From: CAYVAP01 sp964343195
Lineage (GTDB): Bacteria; Bacteroidota; Bacteroidia; J057
NCBI GenBank assembly: GCA_964343195.1
Contig: CAYFIR010000065.1
Coordinates: 1-35,114, forward strand
DNA length: 35,114 bases
Direction of reading: 5' to 3'
A program made the translations under genes and the position numbers. Numbering within the stretch: position 1 is the first letter of the stretch; the number at the start of each line of letters is the position of its first letter. The notes under the pieces are model-generated. The model was given only the letters and a program-made list of their open reading frames with translations, did no database searches and was not told the DNA's origin. Of the stretch, positions 22,252 to 31,104 are shown piece by piece.

Positions 22252-24360
22252 ATGTCATCAAAGTCTTCCCGTGAACTAGAAGCCGATCAGTGGATCGACA
22301 GGGGACTGGAGGCCGTAGCCAAAGGAGACTGGCCTACGGCCTGGGATGCTTTTGATACTGCCAGACAGCTGGCACCTGACCAGCACGATGCCTACCTGAA
22401 CCTGGGTTCCCTCTCTCAATTACAGCGGGACCATACTGCCGCTGTCGAGTGGTACACGGCTGCCTTAAAGCGAGACCCGGAAAACCTCGCTGCCATGTAC
22501 TGTCGCGGCCTTTCCAATGCAGCACTGGAAAACTGGGAATCTTCTTTGGAAGACTATAACGAGGTCCTGGCGGCCCAACCAGACTTTTTCGAAGCATATT
22601 TCAACCGGGGATACGTTCGTAGGGCGCGAGGACTATATAGCGCTGCCCTCGATGACCTTACCTTTTTTCTCTCTCATGCTGATGAAAAAGCTCAGTATGA
22701 AATCATCCGTCAGGCCAGAATCTGGAAGCAGGAATTGCAACAAAGGGTTAACCCGGAGCCAGTTCCGGCTTCAGCCCAGTTACAATTGGCGCAGGAGGCA
22801 TTATTAGGAGGTGATGGAGAGGTCGCCCTACGGCACCTGAATGACCTGATTTTTCAGGATTCCAGGAACCGCGAAGCCCTGATCCTGAAAACCCAGGTGC
22901 TGGCTTCTATGGGAGAGCGAAAAACGGCACTGCAGCATTTGGATCTTCTCCAGGAATATTTTCCCGAGGATGGAGAGGTATTCTACCTGCGGGCTACCTG
23001 GCTCTACCGCTGGGAAGAACAGGCCCTGGCGGAAAAGGCCATGGAAAAAGCCCGAAAATTAGCTCCCAATCTTCCCGAGGTGTTTTTCACTTCAGCACAA
23101 TGGAAGCAGGACACTGATCCCCATCAGGCAATGGAATGGCTCTCGCTAGCCCTGGAGGCCGATCCATGTTTTCACGAAGCCTACACCCTGAGGGGAAAAC
23201 TGAGGCAGGCTCAGGGCCATTACCTATTGGCCATTGAGGACTTTCGGACTAGCCTTTCGCTGGACGAACGCCAGAGTGAGGTCTATGAGCAGATAGAAGC
23301 GATCCTGTCACAGTTTGATGAAGCCATTCAAAACTCGCCAGAGTTGCCGCGTGTGTATGTCGCCAGGGCCAATGTGCTGCACCAGCTGGGACGGGTATCA
23401 GACTCCCTGGCGGACTGGAATCAGGCACTGAAGCTTGATCCCAAGAACCCCATTCTAATCGGAGGAAGAGCTCGGCTTCTTTATGAGCAGCATAACTTCC
23501 ATCAGGCCGAGCAGGAATACACCCGAGCCCTTGAACTAAGTCCCGACGAAGCCGGATTTTACTACGAACGCTCCCAGGTGCGGCTGGAGTTGATGCGATC
23601 AGTGGACTCTCTGAAGGATCTGGATAAGGCTCTTTCCCTGGCACCAGAAAAGGCCGACTACTATTTGCTGAGAGGCATTGTGCAGAGGAGCCTCGGCGAG
23701 AACCAGAAAGCGATGAATGACCTCAATGAGGCAATTTATCTTAGCTCAAGCCTGTCTCAGGCATGGCAGGAACGAGCCATCCTGCATATCTCCCTGGATA
23801 ACCTGTCAGCAGCCTTGCGCGATTATCAGCAGGCAGTAAGCCTCTCGCCAACTGTTGCCGGTCATCAGGACTGTGCTGCAGTAGCCCAGGCACTGGGCGA
23901 AGATGACATTGCCCTGCATCACCTTGATCAGTCCCTGATTCTGGACCCGGAATCCGTAGAAGGAAGGGCTGACCGGGCCGAAATTTATATCAGAATAGGT
24001 AAATGGGGGGCAGCTCTGGAAGACATCCAAATGGTGATCGACAGAGAGCCCATGGCCATTCAACCCTGGCTCCTTCGGGCACAGGTATACTATCATACAG
24101 GTCGCTGGGCTGAGGCTGCCAGTGACGCTTCCAGGGTTTTGGTGCGAGACTCTTCCCTCGCGCAGGCCTATTTTATCCGGGGAATGAGTTACCTGAAGCT
24201 GGACACGTTTGAACAGGGAGCCCGGGACCTGCGGCATTTTCTAACGCTCCATCCATCTGCTGCCGACAGAGAAGTCGCCAGCATAGCACTTGGGGATGCT
24301 GAGGAGGCGATGAAAAAACAGAAAAAGAGAAACTCCAAACGCTGGGGGAGCATTTTTTGA
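22252..24360 (+). CDS. Large tetratricopeptide-repeat protein
   Basis: The 702-residue protein is built almost wholly of TPR units of 34 residues, roughly sixteen to nineteen of them. Examples are AYLNLGSLSQLQRDHTAAVE and YYLLRGIVQRSLGENQKAMN with following DLNEAIYLSS. A degenerate or helical linker lies around residues 150-175. There is no signal peptide or membrane helix, and the C-terminus is strongly basic (KKQKKRNSKRWGSIF), which may bind nucleic acid or membrane. It is a scaffold of unknown partner. It follows murI by 79 bases but has its own good promoter. A short gap separates it from the penicillin acylase-family gene. Confidence 0.87.
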   Translation: MSSKSSRELEADQWIDRGLEAVAKGDWPTAWDAFDTARQLAPDQHDAYLNLGSLSQLQRDHTAAVEWYTAALKRDPENLAAMYCRGLSNAALENWESSLEDYNEVLAAQPDFFEAYFNRGYVRRARGLYSAALDDLTFFLSHADEKAQYEIIRQARIWKQELQQRVNPEPVPASAQLQLAQEALLGGDGEVALRHLNDLIFQDSRNREALILKTQVLASMGERKTALQHLDLLQEYFPEDGEVFYLRATWLYRWEEQALAEKAMEKARKLAPNLPEVFFTSAQWKQDTDPHQAMEWLSLALEADPCFHEAYTLRGKLRQAQGHYLLAIEDFRTSLSLDERQSEVYEQIEAILSQFDEAIQNSPELPRVYVARANVLHQLGRVSDSLADWNQALKLDPKNPILIGGRARLLYEQHNFHQAEQEYTRALELSPDEAGFYYERSQVRLELMRSVDSLKDLDKALSLAPEKADYYLLRGIVQRSLGENQKAMNDLNEAIYLSSSLSQAWQERAILHISLDNLSAALRDYQQAVSLSPTVAGHQDCAAVAQALGEDDIALHHLDQSLILDPESVEGRADRAEIYIRIGKWGAALEDIQMVIDREPMAIQPWLLRAQVYYHTGRWAEAASDASRVLVRDSSLAQAYFIRGMSYLKLDTFEQGARDLRHFLTLHPSAADREVASIALGDAEEAMKKQKKRNSKRWGSIF

Positions 24361-24409
24361 TTGAGAAAGTGATTTTGGCTAATATGCACCTTGCAAAAAA
24401 ATAGTCATC

Positions 24410-26893
24410 ATGCGCTGGGCAAAATTTGCGCTCTCCCTCATTGTCACCACAATTCTCCTGATCGGCTGGCTGGTTCCCTTCGGACCCCTTCCCATTTCGC
24501 TGAACAGGCTCGTTTCACCCCAACTGGGCTTTTGGCAAAATGCCGAATCGACCGGGAAGACGGAATCTTTTGACCTTTCATTCGAAAAGTTAAAAAATCC
24601 GGTTAAGGTGGTCGTAGAAGACCGTCAGGTACCTCATGTTTTCGCAGAAAATGACCATGACCTCTACTTCATGCAGGGCTATCTGACCGCAAAAGATCGT
24701 CTCTGGGAAATGGACTTCATGGTACGTGCGACAGGTGGCTACCTCGCCGAGATCCTTGGGGTCGGCCCCGACAGCGCCATCCTCCGAAATGACCAACGGA
24801 TGCGTCGCAAAGGCTTGCAGTATGCCGCCGAGCGAAATCTGGAGGTAAGCATGGGAAATGACACCACTCGCAACGTGCTGGAGGCCTTTGCCGCTGGGGT
24901 CAACGCCTACATTTCCTCCCTCCAACCAGCCGAGTATCCCATCGAATTCAAATTGATGGACTACGAGCCCAGCGAGTGGACACCGCTCAAGACCTATCTG
25001 CTCTATGGAGCGCTGGCCGAAGACCTGACTGGTGGCAGCAATGACATGGCCTACACCCGCGAACTGCTGGAATGGGGCCGCACGACTTTCGATCAGTTGC
25101 ACCCTGAATATCCCTACGCCCAGACTCCCATCATCCCGGATGAAGTTCGCTGGCCGAGACTCCGCAGACTGCCCGTCCCTCCCACTGCCTTGCCAGAGGA
25201 TGCATATTATCCTGACTCCCTGATGGCTGAATCCACCGCCGATGGAGCCCCCATGCCCGCCGATGAAGTGGTAGAAGGGAGCAATAACTGGGCAGTAGCA
25301 CCCGATCGGTCTCAGACGGGAGCCGCTCTGCTGGCGGATGACCCACACCTGGGGCTTAACCTCCCCTCGATTTGGCATGAAATACAACTGTCTGCTCCCG
25401 GAGTAAATGTCTATGGAGTGACCGTTCCGGGTATTCCTGGCGTCATCATTGGCTTCAATGACTCCATCAGCTGGGGCCTGACCAATGCCGCCTTCGACGT
25501 GCTCGACCACTATCGGATATTCTACACCGATGAAGGTCGACGCTACTACCTCCACGATGGGCAGGAGCGCCCAGTGGCCCTCCGGATAGAGGAGATCAAG
25601 GTCAAGGACGATTCGACCCTGTTTGATACCGTGCGCTATACCCATCATGGCCCTGTGATGTATGACCGGGAATTTGGGGACTATGAATTTCCGGTTGCAA
25701 TCCGGTGGACGCACTACGAAGCGTCTGATATCGCCAGCGTAATGTACCGCATCAACCGCAGTGACAGTGCGCAGCAGTTTCTGACGATCCTGGGGGATTT
25801 CGTTTGTCCCTCGCAGAACTTTGTGTTCGCAGATGTGAAGGGACAAATCGGACTGGTACAGGCGGGGCGCATTCCCAATCGCTGGCCCGAGCAGGGGCGC
25901 TTTCTGCTGGACGGGCGCTTGCGAAGCCATGACTGGCAGGGTTTTGTGCCATTTGAAATGATGCCGCAGGTGCTTAATCCCACCCAGGGGTACGTTGGTT
26001 CCGCGAACCAGCACCCGACTGCGGAAGGAGCCTATCCTTATTACTATACTGCCAATTACGAAGACTACCGTGGGCGCAGGCTCTACCAACTTCTATCAGC
26101 CAGCGACACAACTCCGCTGGGCTTCGATGACTTTCAGCGCTTTCAGCTGGATTCCTACGGCTTATTCGCAGCGGACATTCTGCCCCTGATGCTCAGCGAA
26201 CTCGACAGTACCCAGGTCGTCGGAAAATCTCATGAAGTATATGAAGCACTCCAGGGCTGGGATTACCAATACGAACGCGAAGCTGCAGGAGCGGCACTTT
26301 TTGAGGCCTGGTGGGAGGAGCTTTATTCCCTGATCTGGTCAGATGAGTACCTGGCTTCGGGCCAGAATATGCGGTATCCCGACCGCTCGACCACAATTGG
26401 CATCCTGGCTGATAGCGCCGAGTTTAGGTTTTACGATGTAGTAGGTGACACCGCTGCCTATGATCGCCGCAGAATCATCCAGGAGAGTTTTGCCCAGATG
26501 GTTGAAAACCTGTTGGCACAGTATCCAGACCCGGCTGACTGGCAGTGGCAAACCCGTAAACAGACAGACATTCGCCATCTGGGACGTCTGGCCCCCTTCA
26601 GTGCATTAGACATTCCAACGGACGGAAGTCGAAGCATTCTCAATGCGACGACCAACCGCACTGGCCCCTCCTGGCGCATGATGGTCTCCATGGAAAAGCC
26701 AATACGGGCCAGGGGCGTGTATCCTGGAGGCCAGTCTGGCAATCCCGGTAGCCCGCACTACGATGAGTTCATTCCTTCCTGGCAAAATGGAATCTACTTC
26801 GAGTTGCAGTTCATGAAGGACGCCTCGACCTCCATTTCTGACCTGGACTACACCATTTCTGCCCAGCCCTCAACCTCAACGACTTCCCGATAG
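24410..26893 (+). CDS. Penicillin acylase-family Ntn-hydrolase
   Basis: The 827-residue precursor of an N-terminal-nucleophile amidase has an N-terminal membrane or signal segment (FALSLIVTTILLIGWLVPFG). The alpha chain (about 65-285) contains VVVEDRQVPHVFAENDHDLY, then YLTAKDRLWEMDF. A linker peptide ends at EG, before the beta chain starting SNNWAVAPDRS. Ser291 is therefore the predicted self-cleavage site and nucleophile. The beta chain carries the conserved DDPHLGLNLPSIWHE and PGVIIGFNDSISWGLTNA. Family members hydrolyse amides such as beta-lactams, acyl-homoserine lactones or lipoamides; the physiological substrate here is unknown. The gene runs into a small membrane protein with a two-base gap, so they probably form one operon. 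Confidence 0.93.
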   Translation: MRWAKFALSLIVTTILLIGWLVPFGPLPISLNRLVSPQLGFWQNAESTGKTESFDLSFEKLKNPVKVVVEDRQVPHVFAENDHDLYFMQGYLTAKDRLWEMDFMVRATGGYLAEILGVGPDSAILRNDQRMRRKGLQYAAERNLEVSMGNDTTRNVLEAFAAGVNAYISSLQPAEYPIEFKLMDYEPSEWTPLKTYLLYGALAEDLTGGSNDMAYTRELLEWGRTTFDQLHPEYPYAQTPIIPDEVRWPRLRRLPVPPTALPEDAYYPDSLMAESTADGAPMPADEVVEGSNNWAVAPDRSQTGAALLADDPHLGLNLPSIWHEIQLSAPGVNVYGVTVPGIPGVIIGFNDSISWGLTNAAFDVLDHYRIFYTDEGRRYYLHDGQERPVALRIEEIKVKDDSTLFDTVRYTHHGPVMYDREFGDYEFPVAIRWTHYEASDIASVMYRINRSDSAQQFLTILGDFVCPSQNFVFADVKGQIGLVQAGRIPNRWPEQGRFLLDGRLRSHDWQGFVPFEMMPQVLNPTQGYVGSANQHPTAEGAYPYYYTANYEDYRGRRLYQLLSASDTTPLGFDDFQRFQLDSYGLFAADILPLMLSELDSTQVVGKSHEVYEALQGWDYQYEREAAGAALFEAWWEELYSLIWSDEYLASGQNMRYPDRSTTIGILADSAEFRFYDVVGDTAAYDRRRIIQESFAQMVENLLAQYPDPADWQWQTRKQTDIRHLGRLAPFSALDIPTDGSRSILNATTNRTGPSWRMMVSMEKPIRARGVYPGGQSGNPGSPHYDEFIPSWQNGIYFELQFMKDASTSISDLDYTISAQPSTSTTSR

Positions 26894-26895
26894 CC

Positions 26896-27303
26896 ATGCG
26901 TTTTGTCCTTCGCCTACTTTTGATCGCTTTGATAACCTGGCTGGCCCATATGTTTCTGCCACAGTGGACGGTATGGCCCATCGTACTGGGAGCTTTTCTG
27001 GTTGGCTGGGTGCTGAGTCACAAGCACAAGCGCAGCATATTTGTTCGGAAAAAACCACCCAAAGCATTTGCCTTCTGGGCCGGATTCATCGCGGTGGCGG
27101 CGATCTGGGGCATCCTGCTCTGGCAGATTGATACCGCGAATGAAAGCATCATGAGCACTCGAATGGCTGCGCTGCTCTCTCAGGGTAATGAAAGCCTCAC
27201 GGGATTGCATCTGCTGTTGCTGACGTCTGTCCTGGGAGGACTCATCGGGGGATTTAGCGCGATGACGGGCAACCTTTTTGGCGAAGCAATCAAGAGCGAG
27301 TAG
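26896..27303 (+). CDS. Small integral membrane protein of unknown function
   Basis: The 135-residue protein has about four membrane helices (near residues 3-20, 25-42, 55-75 and 105-128). A basic cytoplasmic loop (SHKHKRSIFVRKKPP) lies between the second and third. I know no family for it. It starts two bases after the penicillin acylase-family stop, so it is likely translated from the same message and could partner that hydrolase at the membrane. Its last 14 bases overlap the 3' end of the convergent cytochrome gene, so no dedicated terminator can lie between them. Confidence 0.75.
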   Translation: MRFVLRLLLIALITWLAHMFLPQWTVWPIVLGAFLVGWVLSHKHKRSIFVRKKPPKAFAFWAGFIAVAAIWGILLWQIDTANESIMSTRMAALLSQGNESLTGLHLLLLTSVLGGLIGGFSAMTGNLFGEAIKSE

Positions 27304-29230
27304 CCTGCAACTGTTCCAACATTCCCTTCAGCCTGTCCAGGCTGGCATGCTCGGGGTGGCGCTTTTCAAGATGCTTTAGGTAATGCTCGGCTCTGGTGTC
27401 ATTTCCCTTGACCAACTGGACCAATACCATGTTTTCAAGGGCCTGTGCATCATCAGGATCCTGTCTCAGAGCGCGGACGAGGTAGCTTTCTGCGGTGGGA
27501 AGCTCACGCTGGTTCAGGGTGATGAAACCAAGGTTAGTGAGCATACGGGTGTCGAATGGCTTTTTCCTGAGCAAGGTTTCGAATAAAGTTCTCGCCTGAC
27601 CGAGTACCTGAATATCGCCCTGGTTGGCCTTTAGCAACGTAGTACCCGCCTTTAGCCCAGCCTCGATGTTCTCCTGATTTTGATCATATACCTGGACAAA
27701 TGCATCGTGCGCCTGCCCATAAAGCCCGAGGTTTTCCAGAATTTCTCCCTTCAAAAACAGCCTGAGCGGATCTTGCGGGGCATTATCCAGTGCCTGCTCA
27801 ATTTCCTCTCTGGCCAGCGAATAATTCTCCCGATAAAATGCGACCCGGGCCCGTTCATAGTGCTGCTCTGGCCCCAGTTGCTCCCAGGCCCGATCGAGGT
27901 AGCGAGGGTTCCGATCCTGCTGTTCGTAGTATAAGAGCCAGGCTTGACCAAAGGCATTCGGACTGGGGTTATCGCTGGTACCACACTTTAGTTCCAGCCA
28001 TTCCCTGGCGGTGGCCACGTCGGGAGTTTCAGTTTCCCGGCCCAGCACACGGATCTTGTGGTCATGAAACCGCACGTGGGGGATATCCACTGTGCCACCA
28101 GCCGGCATGTGGCAACTGATGCAATTTTGTTCCGCGCTCATATGCTCGCTTTCCGGAGAGAGGCACATACCGGCTTCGCTTGCATCCTGGTGACAGGACT
28201 GACATTGGGAAATATAGACCTGAGGATCGGTAATCGCGTGGTGCGAATCGTGGCAGGTGTTGCAGGAGAGCTGTCCGTCGGAGGCGATGAAGCAACGGGC
28301 CTGCATCAGCCGCTCAGCATGCGAGGCTACTCCAAAGGCTTCCTGGTCCCGGTTTTGCATGACGAACACCTCCATGGCTTCCTGAAGCGGCATCCCCGGG
28401 CGGTAGCTATCCAGCGTTTTTCCGGGCTGTGGCACTGCGACGCCTTCCAGGTGACAGCGGGAACAGATGTCAAAGCTGACATTCAGCGGCAGGTCCGCAG
28501 GATTTACGATGGTATGGTCGATTTCGTCGGGGTTGGGGGTGCCACCTGCGCGGTAAAACTCGACGTGTTTTTCACCGGGGCCGTGACAGTTCTCGCAGCC
28601 GATGCCCAGGGAAAGGTTGTCAAAGCGGTTTTTGCTTCCTTCGGTGAAGTCAAAGGTCCCGGTGTGGCAGGACATGCATTCAGAACCGATCTCCCGACTA
28701 AAGCGCGAGTTGCTTTCGCGGTATCCAGGGCTGAGGTCCCAGATTTTGCGGTGGACGTACCAGGTGATGGGCATCTCATAGAGGTAGCCGTTGCGCTGCA
28801 TCAGGTAGCTGCGGGTCTGATGACCAGAGCCGATGACGTAGTCCACAAGTTCTTCGCGCAGGTAAGTGGTGTCTCCTGCATCTGTTCGCCATTCGCGAAT
28901 AAAAAATTCCCCCTCTCGCCAGAAAGGCTGGTAAAAAAAGTCCAGCGTGGAGTCGTACACGATGGAGGCTTTGCCAAAATGCTCGATGGTATCCTGCTGA
29001 TCGGGGCGATAAAAGGAGTGCCCCATGTTGGTCTGCCGGTATTGCTGATGAATTTCCTGGTGGCAGGAGGCGCAGGTTGTAGATCCAACGTAGGCAGTTT
29101 CCGGTTCCAGACTGGCATAAGCCTGTGGAGCCTGGCTACACCTCACCATCAATGAACCAACCAGGACAGCTCCGGTCAAAATCCATTTCCAGCGATGAGA
29201 AAGCGTAGCAAGCGTAAGTGCAGAGTTCAA
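27290..29230 (-). CDS. Seven-heme cytochrome c with C-terminal TPR domain
   Basis: The 646-residue exported protein has an N-terminal hydrophobic signal (ILTGAVLVGSLMVRCS, where C31 could be lipidated). Seven CxxCH heme sites follow at C53, C185, C212, C256, C323, C343 and C370. The part from about 410 to 640 is TPR helices, for example PLRLFLKGEILENLGLYGQA. Multiheme cytochromes with TPR tails are envelope electron-transfer proteins of uncertain role. No ATG is available: an in-frame stop lies 9-12 bases upstream and the best start is the TTG at 29230. The 5' end therefore lies in a heptanucleotide repeat, and the start should be verified. The 3' end overlaps the convergent membrane-protein gene. 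Confidence 0.88.
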   Translation of the reverse strand: MNSALTLATLSHRWKWILTGAVLVGSLMVRCSQAPQAYASLEPETAYVGSTTCASCHQEIHQQYRQTNMGHSFYRPDQQDTIEHFGKASIVYDSTLDFFYQPFWREGEFFIREWRTDAGDTTYLREELVDYVIGSGHQTRSYLMQRNGYLYEMPITWYVHRKIWDLSPGYRESNSRFSREIGSECMSCHTGTFDFTEGSKNRFDNLSLGIGCENCHGPGEKHVEFYRAGGTPNPDEIDHTIVNPADLPLNVSFDICSRCHLEGVAVPQPGKTLDSYRPGMPLQEAMEVFVMQNRDQEAFGVASHAERLMQARCFIASDGQLSCNTCHDSHHAITDPQVYISQCQSCHQDASEAGMCLSPESEHMSAEQNCISCHMPAGGTVDIPHVRFHDHKIRVLGRETETPDVATAREWLELKCGTSDNPSPNAFGQAWLLYYEQQDRNPRYLDRAWEQLGPEQHYERARVAFYRENYSLAREEIEQALDNAPQDPLRLFLKGEILENLGLYGQAHDAFVQVYDQNQENIEAGLKAGTTLLKANQGDIQVLGQARTLFETLLRKKPFDTRMLTNLGFITLNQRELPTAESYLVRALRQDPDDAQALENMVLVQLVKGNDTRAEHYLKHLEKRHPEHASLDRLKGMLEQLQATRS

Positions 29231-29241
29231 AGTTCGAAGTT
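29224..29241. repeat. Heptanucleotide repeat, copy 5, over a gene start
   Basis: GAGTTCA AAGTTCG AAGT covers about two and a half units on the plus strand, the same family as at 961 and 3826. It includes the TTG proposed as the cytochrome start and the TAA just upstream, so the repeat appears to have shaped the 5' end of the gene. Confidence 0.55.
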
Positions 29242-29295
29242 ACAAGGGGTACCTATTGTTGACTTTTTTACAGACGAATGTCCACTGATCGCTGT

Positions 29296-31047
29296 TTAAG
29301 ACATTTTCAGCAATTCTACAATTCTATCCGAAAGGCGCTGCAGTCCCGGTAGGTTGTTGTCATACACGACATGTGGAAATTGCTGAAAGTCAGGAGGTAA
29401 GTCCCTCGCATGCTGGGTAATCAGGATCACTTTCTTCCCGAGGGTATGGGCCATTCCTATTTTGTAGAATACATCTGGATGTTTGTAGGTAAGGTCCGCA
29501 ATCAGTACTTCAGCTTCATTGACGGCACGCCACGTACCTTCGAGGATATTTTCTGCGTAAAGATCTCCCGCCCGGTGGCTATCCCAGCCAATGGACCTCA
29601 GGGTTTGCTGTATCCGCATCCAGAGGGCATCTGACCAATACGCTTCCAGGGGCATAAAAACCAGACAGGTTCTGGGTTGCACCCGGAAACTCCCCTGTGA
29701 AAAAAGAGACTTTATCCCCCTTTCATTAGGGGTGGGAGCCGGATTTTGTCGGGAGGCCCGGTGCTTCTTCAAATCGAGAGCCCGGGAAATATAATTCCTG
29801 ATTCGTTCCTGCAGGGCTTCGGAGCCCCACATGATGCTCAGGCTGCCATATGCCCGCTGACCAGAGGTACTGAACTGAAACATCAGGCTGAATGTCTGCC
29901 CTGAAAGGGCCTGGTTTACCCCAAAAAGGAGAAAACTCAGGTTTCCCTGATATTGATGATACACCTTGGGTAACTGCGAAAGGGGCAGGGCCGGATAGGT
30001 TTTGCCCTGTTGGGTAGATACAAAAGCCGTTGGCATTTCTCCCTCCAGGAACTCCTCAGCTACCTGCTGCACCACACGGATTGTCCGCTGTACAGAAAAT
30101 TCCCTTTCGTCGAAAGCGAACATGTCATGCTCTACAGATGAAGTCGCATCGAGGTAATCGACCCCATCATCCAGGATCTCTCGTACATGGGCGCGGATAT
30201 CGCGGCTATATCGGGAAATAACCCTGAGTTCCAGGTTCTGTCTTCTGGCAGTTGGGCCAAAGCCCATGGTAAGCTCGATGGTCTCGCCAGAGTTTGACTC
30301 ATTTTGGGCGACAATACTCAGGATCAGGTTGCGACGTTTTTCGAGGATTCGCTGCAGCCCCGCCAGGCCGATATTGGGAAACGATTCACCATCCCGGGTG
30401 ATCAGGCGGATTTCAAAGGGAGTTTCATCAAAATAGACGCCTGCCAGGTCTTGCAACAGTTCGATAAGGTCATTTGTGGGCGTCAGGTCGTCAAAGTGGA
30501 ACCGGTCCTCAATGGAAGACAGGGCTAGCCCAGGTCTTGGAGTAGAGGGGGGCCTGACTTTGGCCTTCTTTTCAATCTCTCTATTTCGCTTTCGCTGTTC
30601 CTTGAGTTCCTGATACTGGATCAACCATCCCAGTACTTCGCCGACCAGCTTTTTTCGTTCCTGAAAATCAGCCTTGGGAGGAATCCACTGGCCTGCAAGC
30701 ATATCCCTTACTTCCCGGTTCCCAAATGTGCTTCCTACCCCAATCACATACTGGCCTTCCCCCTGATCACTGTCTTTTGTGAAGCGGATGCTGATGTTGA
30801 CACTCCGATCCTCTGGAGTTGTCGCGGAGGTGGAAATACTTTTAACCCGCCCGCGGTTCTGCAGGAAGGTATCCGTTAGTTCCTGGTAATCCAGGCCGTA
30901 GAAGCTCTGCTGATCATAGGTTGTGAGGTATGCGCTAAACTGGGCAGGGGCAAGGTATTGCGAAGCAACTTGCTGGATACGCTGTATGAATTCATCTATG
31001 GTTGGAAAAGAAAACCTTCCATAGAGAGGCGCCACTTTTTGAGCCAT
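29296..31047 (-). CDS. Three-repeat protein with C-terminal DRHyd/NDT-like domain
   Basis: I do not know this 583-residue architecture. Three diverged copies of a domain of about 110 residues lie at about 12-118, 184-296 and 310-424. Each has a leading helix (IDEFIQRIQQVASQYL, NDLIELLQDLAGVYF, TIRVVQQVAEEFL) followed by a strand pair (for example IRLITRDGESFPNIGLAGLQ), two more strands and a final helix. A charged linker follows copy one. Residues about 457-575 resemble nucleoside 2-deoxyribosyltransferase-like (DRHyd) domains: CLVFMPLEAYWSD, then VLIADLTYKHPDVFYKIG, then MAHTLGKKVILIT. The family's NVFYELG glutamate is Lys here (K529, codon AAA), so enzyme activity is doubtful. DRHyd domains are often effectors or nucleotide sensors in conflict systems. 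There is no signal peptide. It lies 57 bases downstream of the barrel-protein gene. Confidence 0.75.
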   Translation of the reverse strand: MAQKVAPLYGRFSFPTIDEFIQRIQQVASQYLAPAQFSAYLTTYDQQSFYGLDYQELTDTFLQNRGRVKSISTSATTPEDRSVNISIRFTKDSDQGEGQYVIGVGSTFGNREVRDMLAGQWIPPKADFQERKKLVGEVLGWLIQYQELKEQRKRNREIEKKAKVRPPSTPRPGLALSSIEDRFHFDDLTPTNDLIELLQDLAGVYFDETPFEIRLITRDGESFPNIGLAGLQRILEKRRNLILSIVAQNESNSGETIELTMGFGPTARRQNLELRVISRYSRDIRAHVREILDDGVDYLDATSSVEHDMFAFDEREFSVQRTIRVVQQVAEEFLEGEMPTAFVSTQQGKTYPALPLSQLPKVYHQYQGNLSFLLFGVNQALSGQTFSLMFQFSTSGQRAYGSLSIMWGSEALQERIRNYISRALDLKKHRASRQNPAPTPNERGIKSLFSQGSFRVQPRTCLVFMPLEAYWSDALWMRIQQTLRSIGWDSHRAGDLYAENILEGTWRAVNEAEVLIADLTYKHPDVFYKIGMAHTLGKKVILITQHARDLPPDFQQFPHVVYDNNLPGLQRLSDRIVELLKMS

Positions 31048-31104
31048 AAATAATTTGAAAACCCGGTTGGGACTATCGCTTTGACCCTAATATATAGATA
31101 TTTT

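Noticed and set aside
24590..26089. 499-residue open frame on the minus strand
   Set aside because: It lies wholly antisense to the penicillin acylase-family gene, whose catalytic motifs are unmistakable; long antisense frames are expected in such codon-biased DNA.
28058..29155. 365-residue plus-strand open frame
   Set aside because: It is antisense to the multiheme cytochrome with seven CxxCH sites; the translated product has no recognisable domain.
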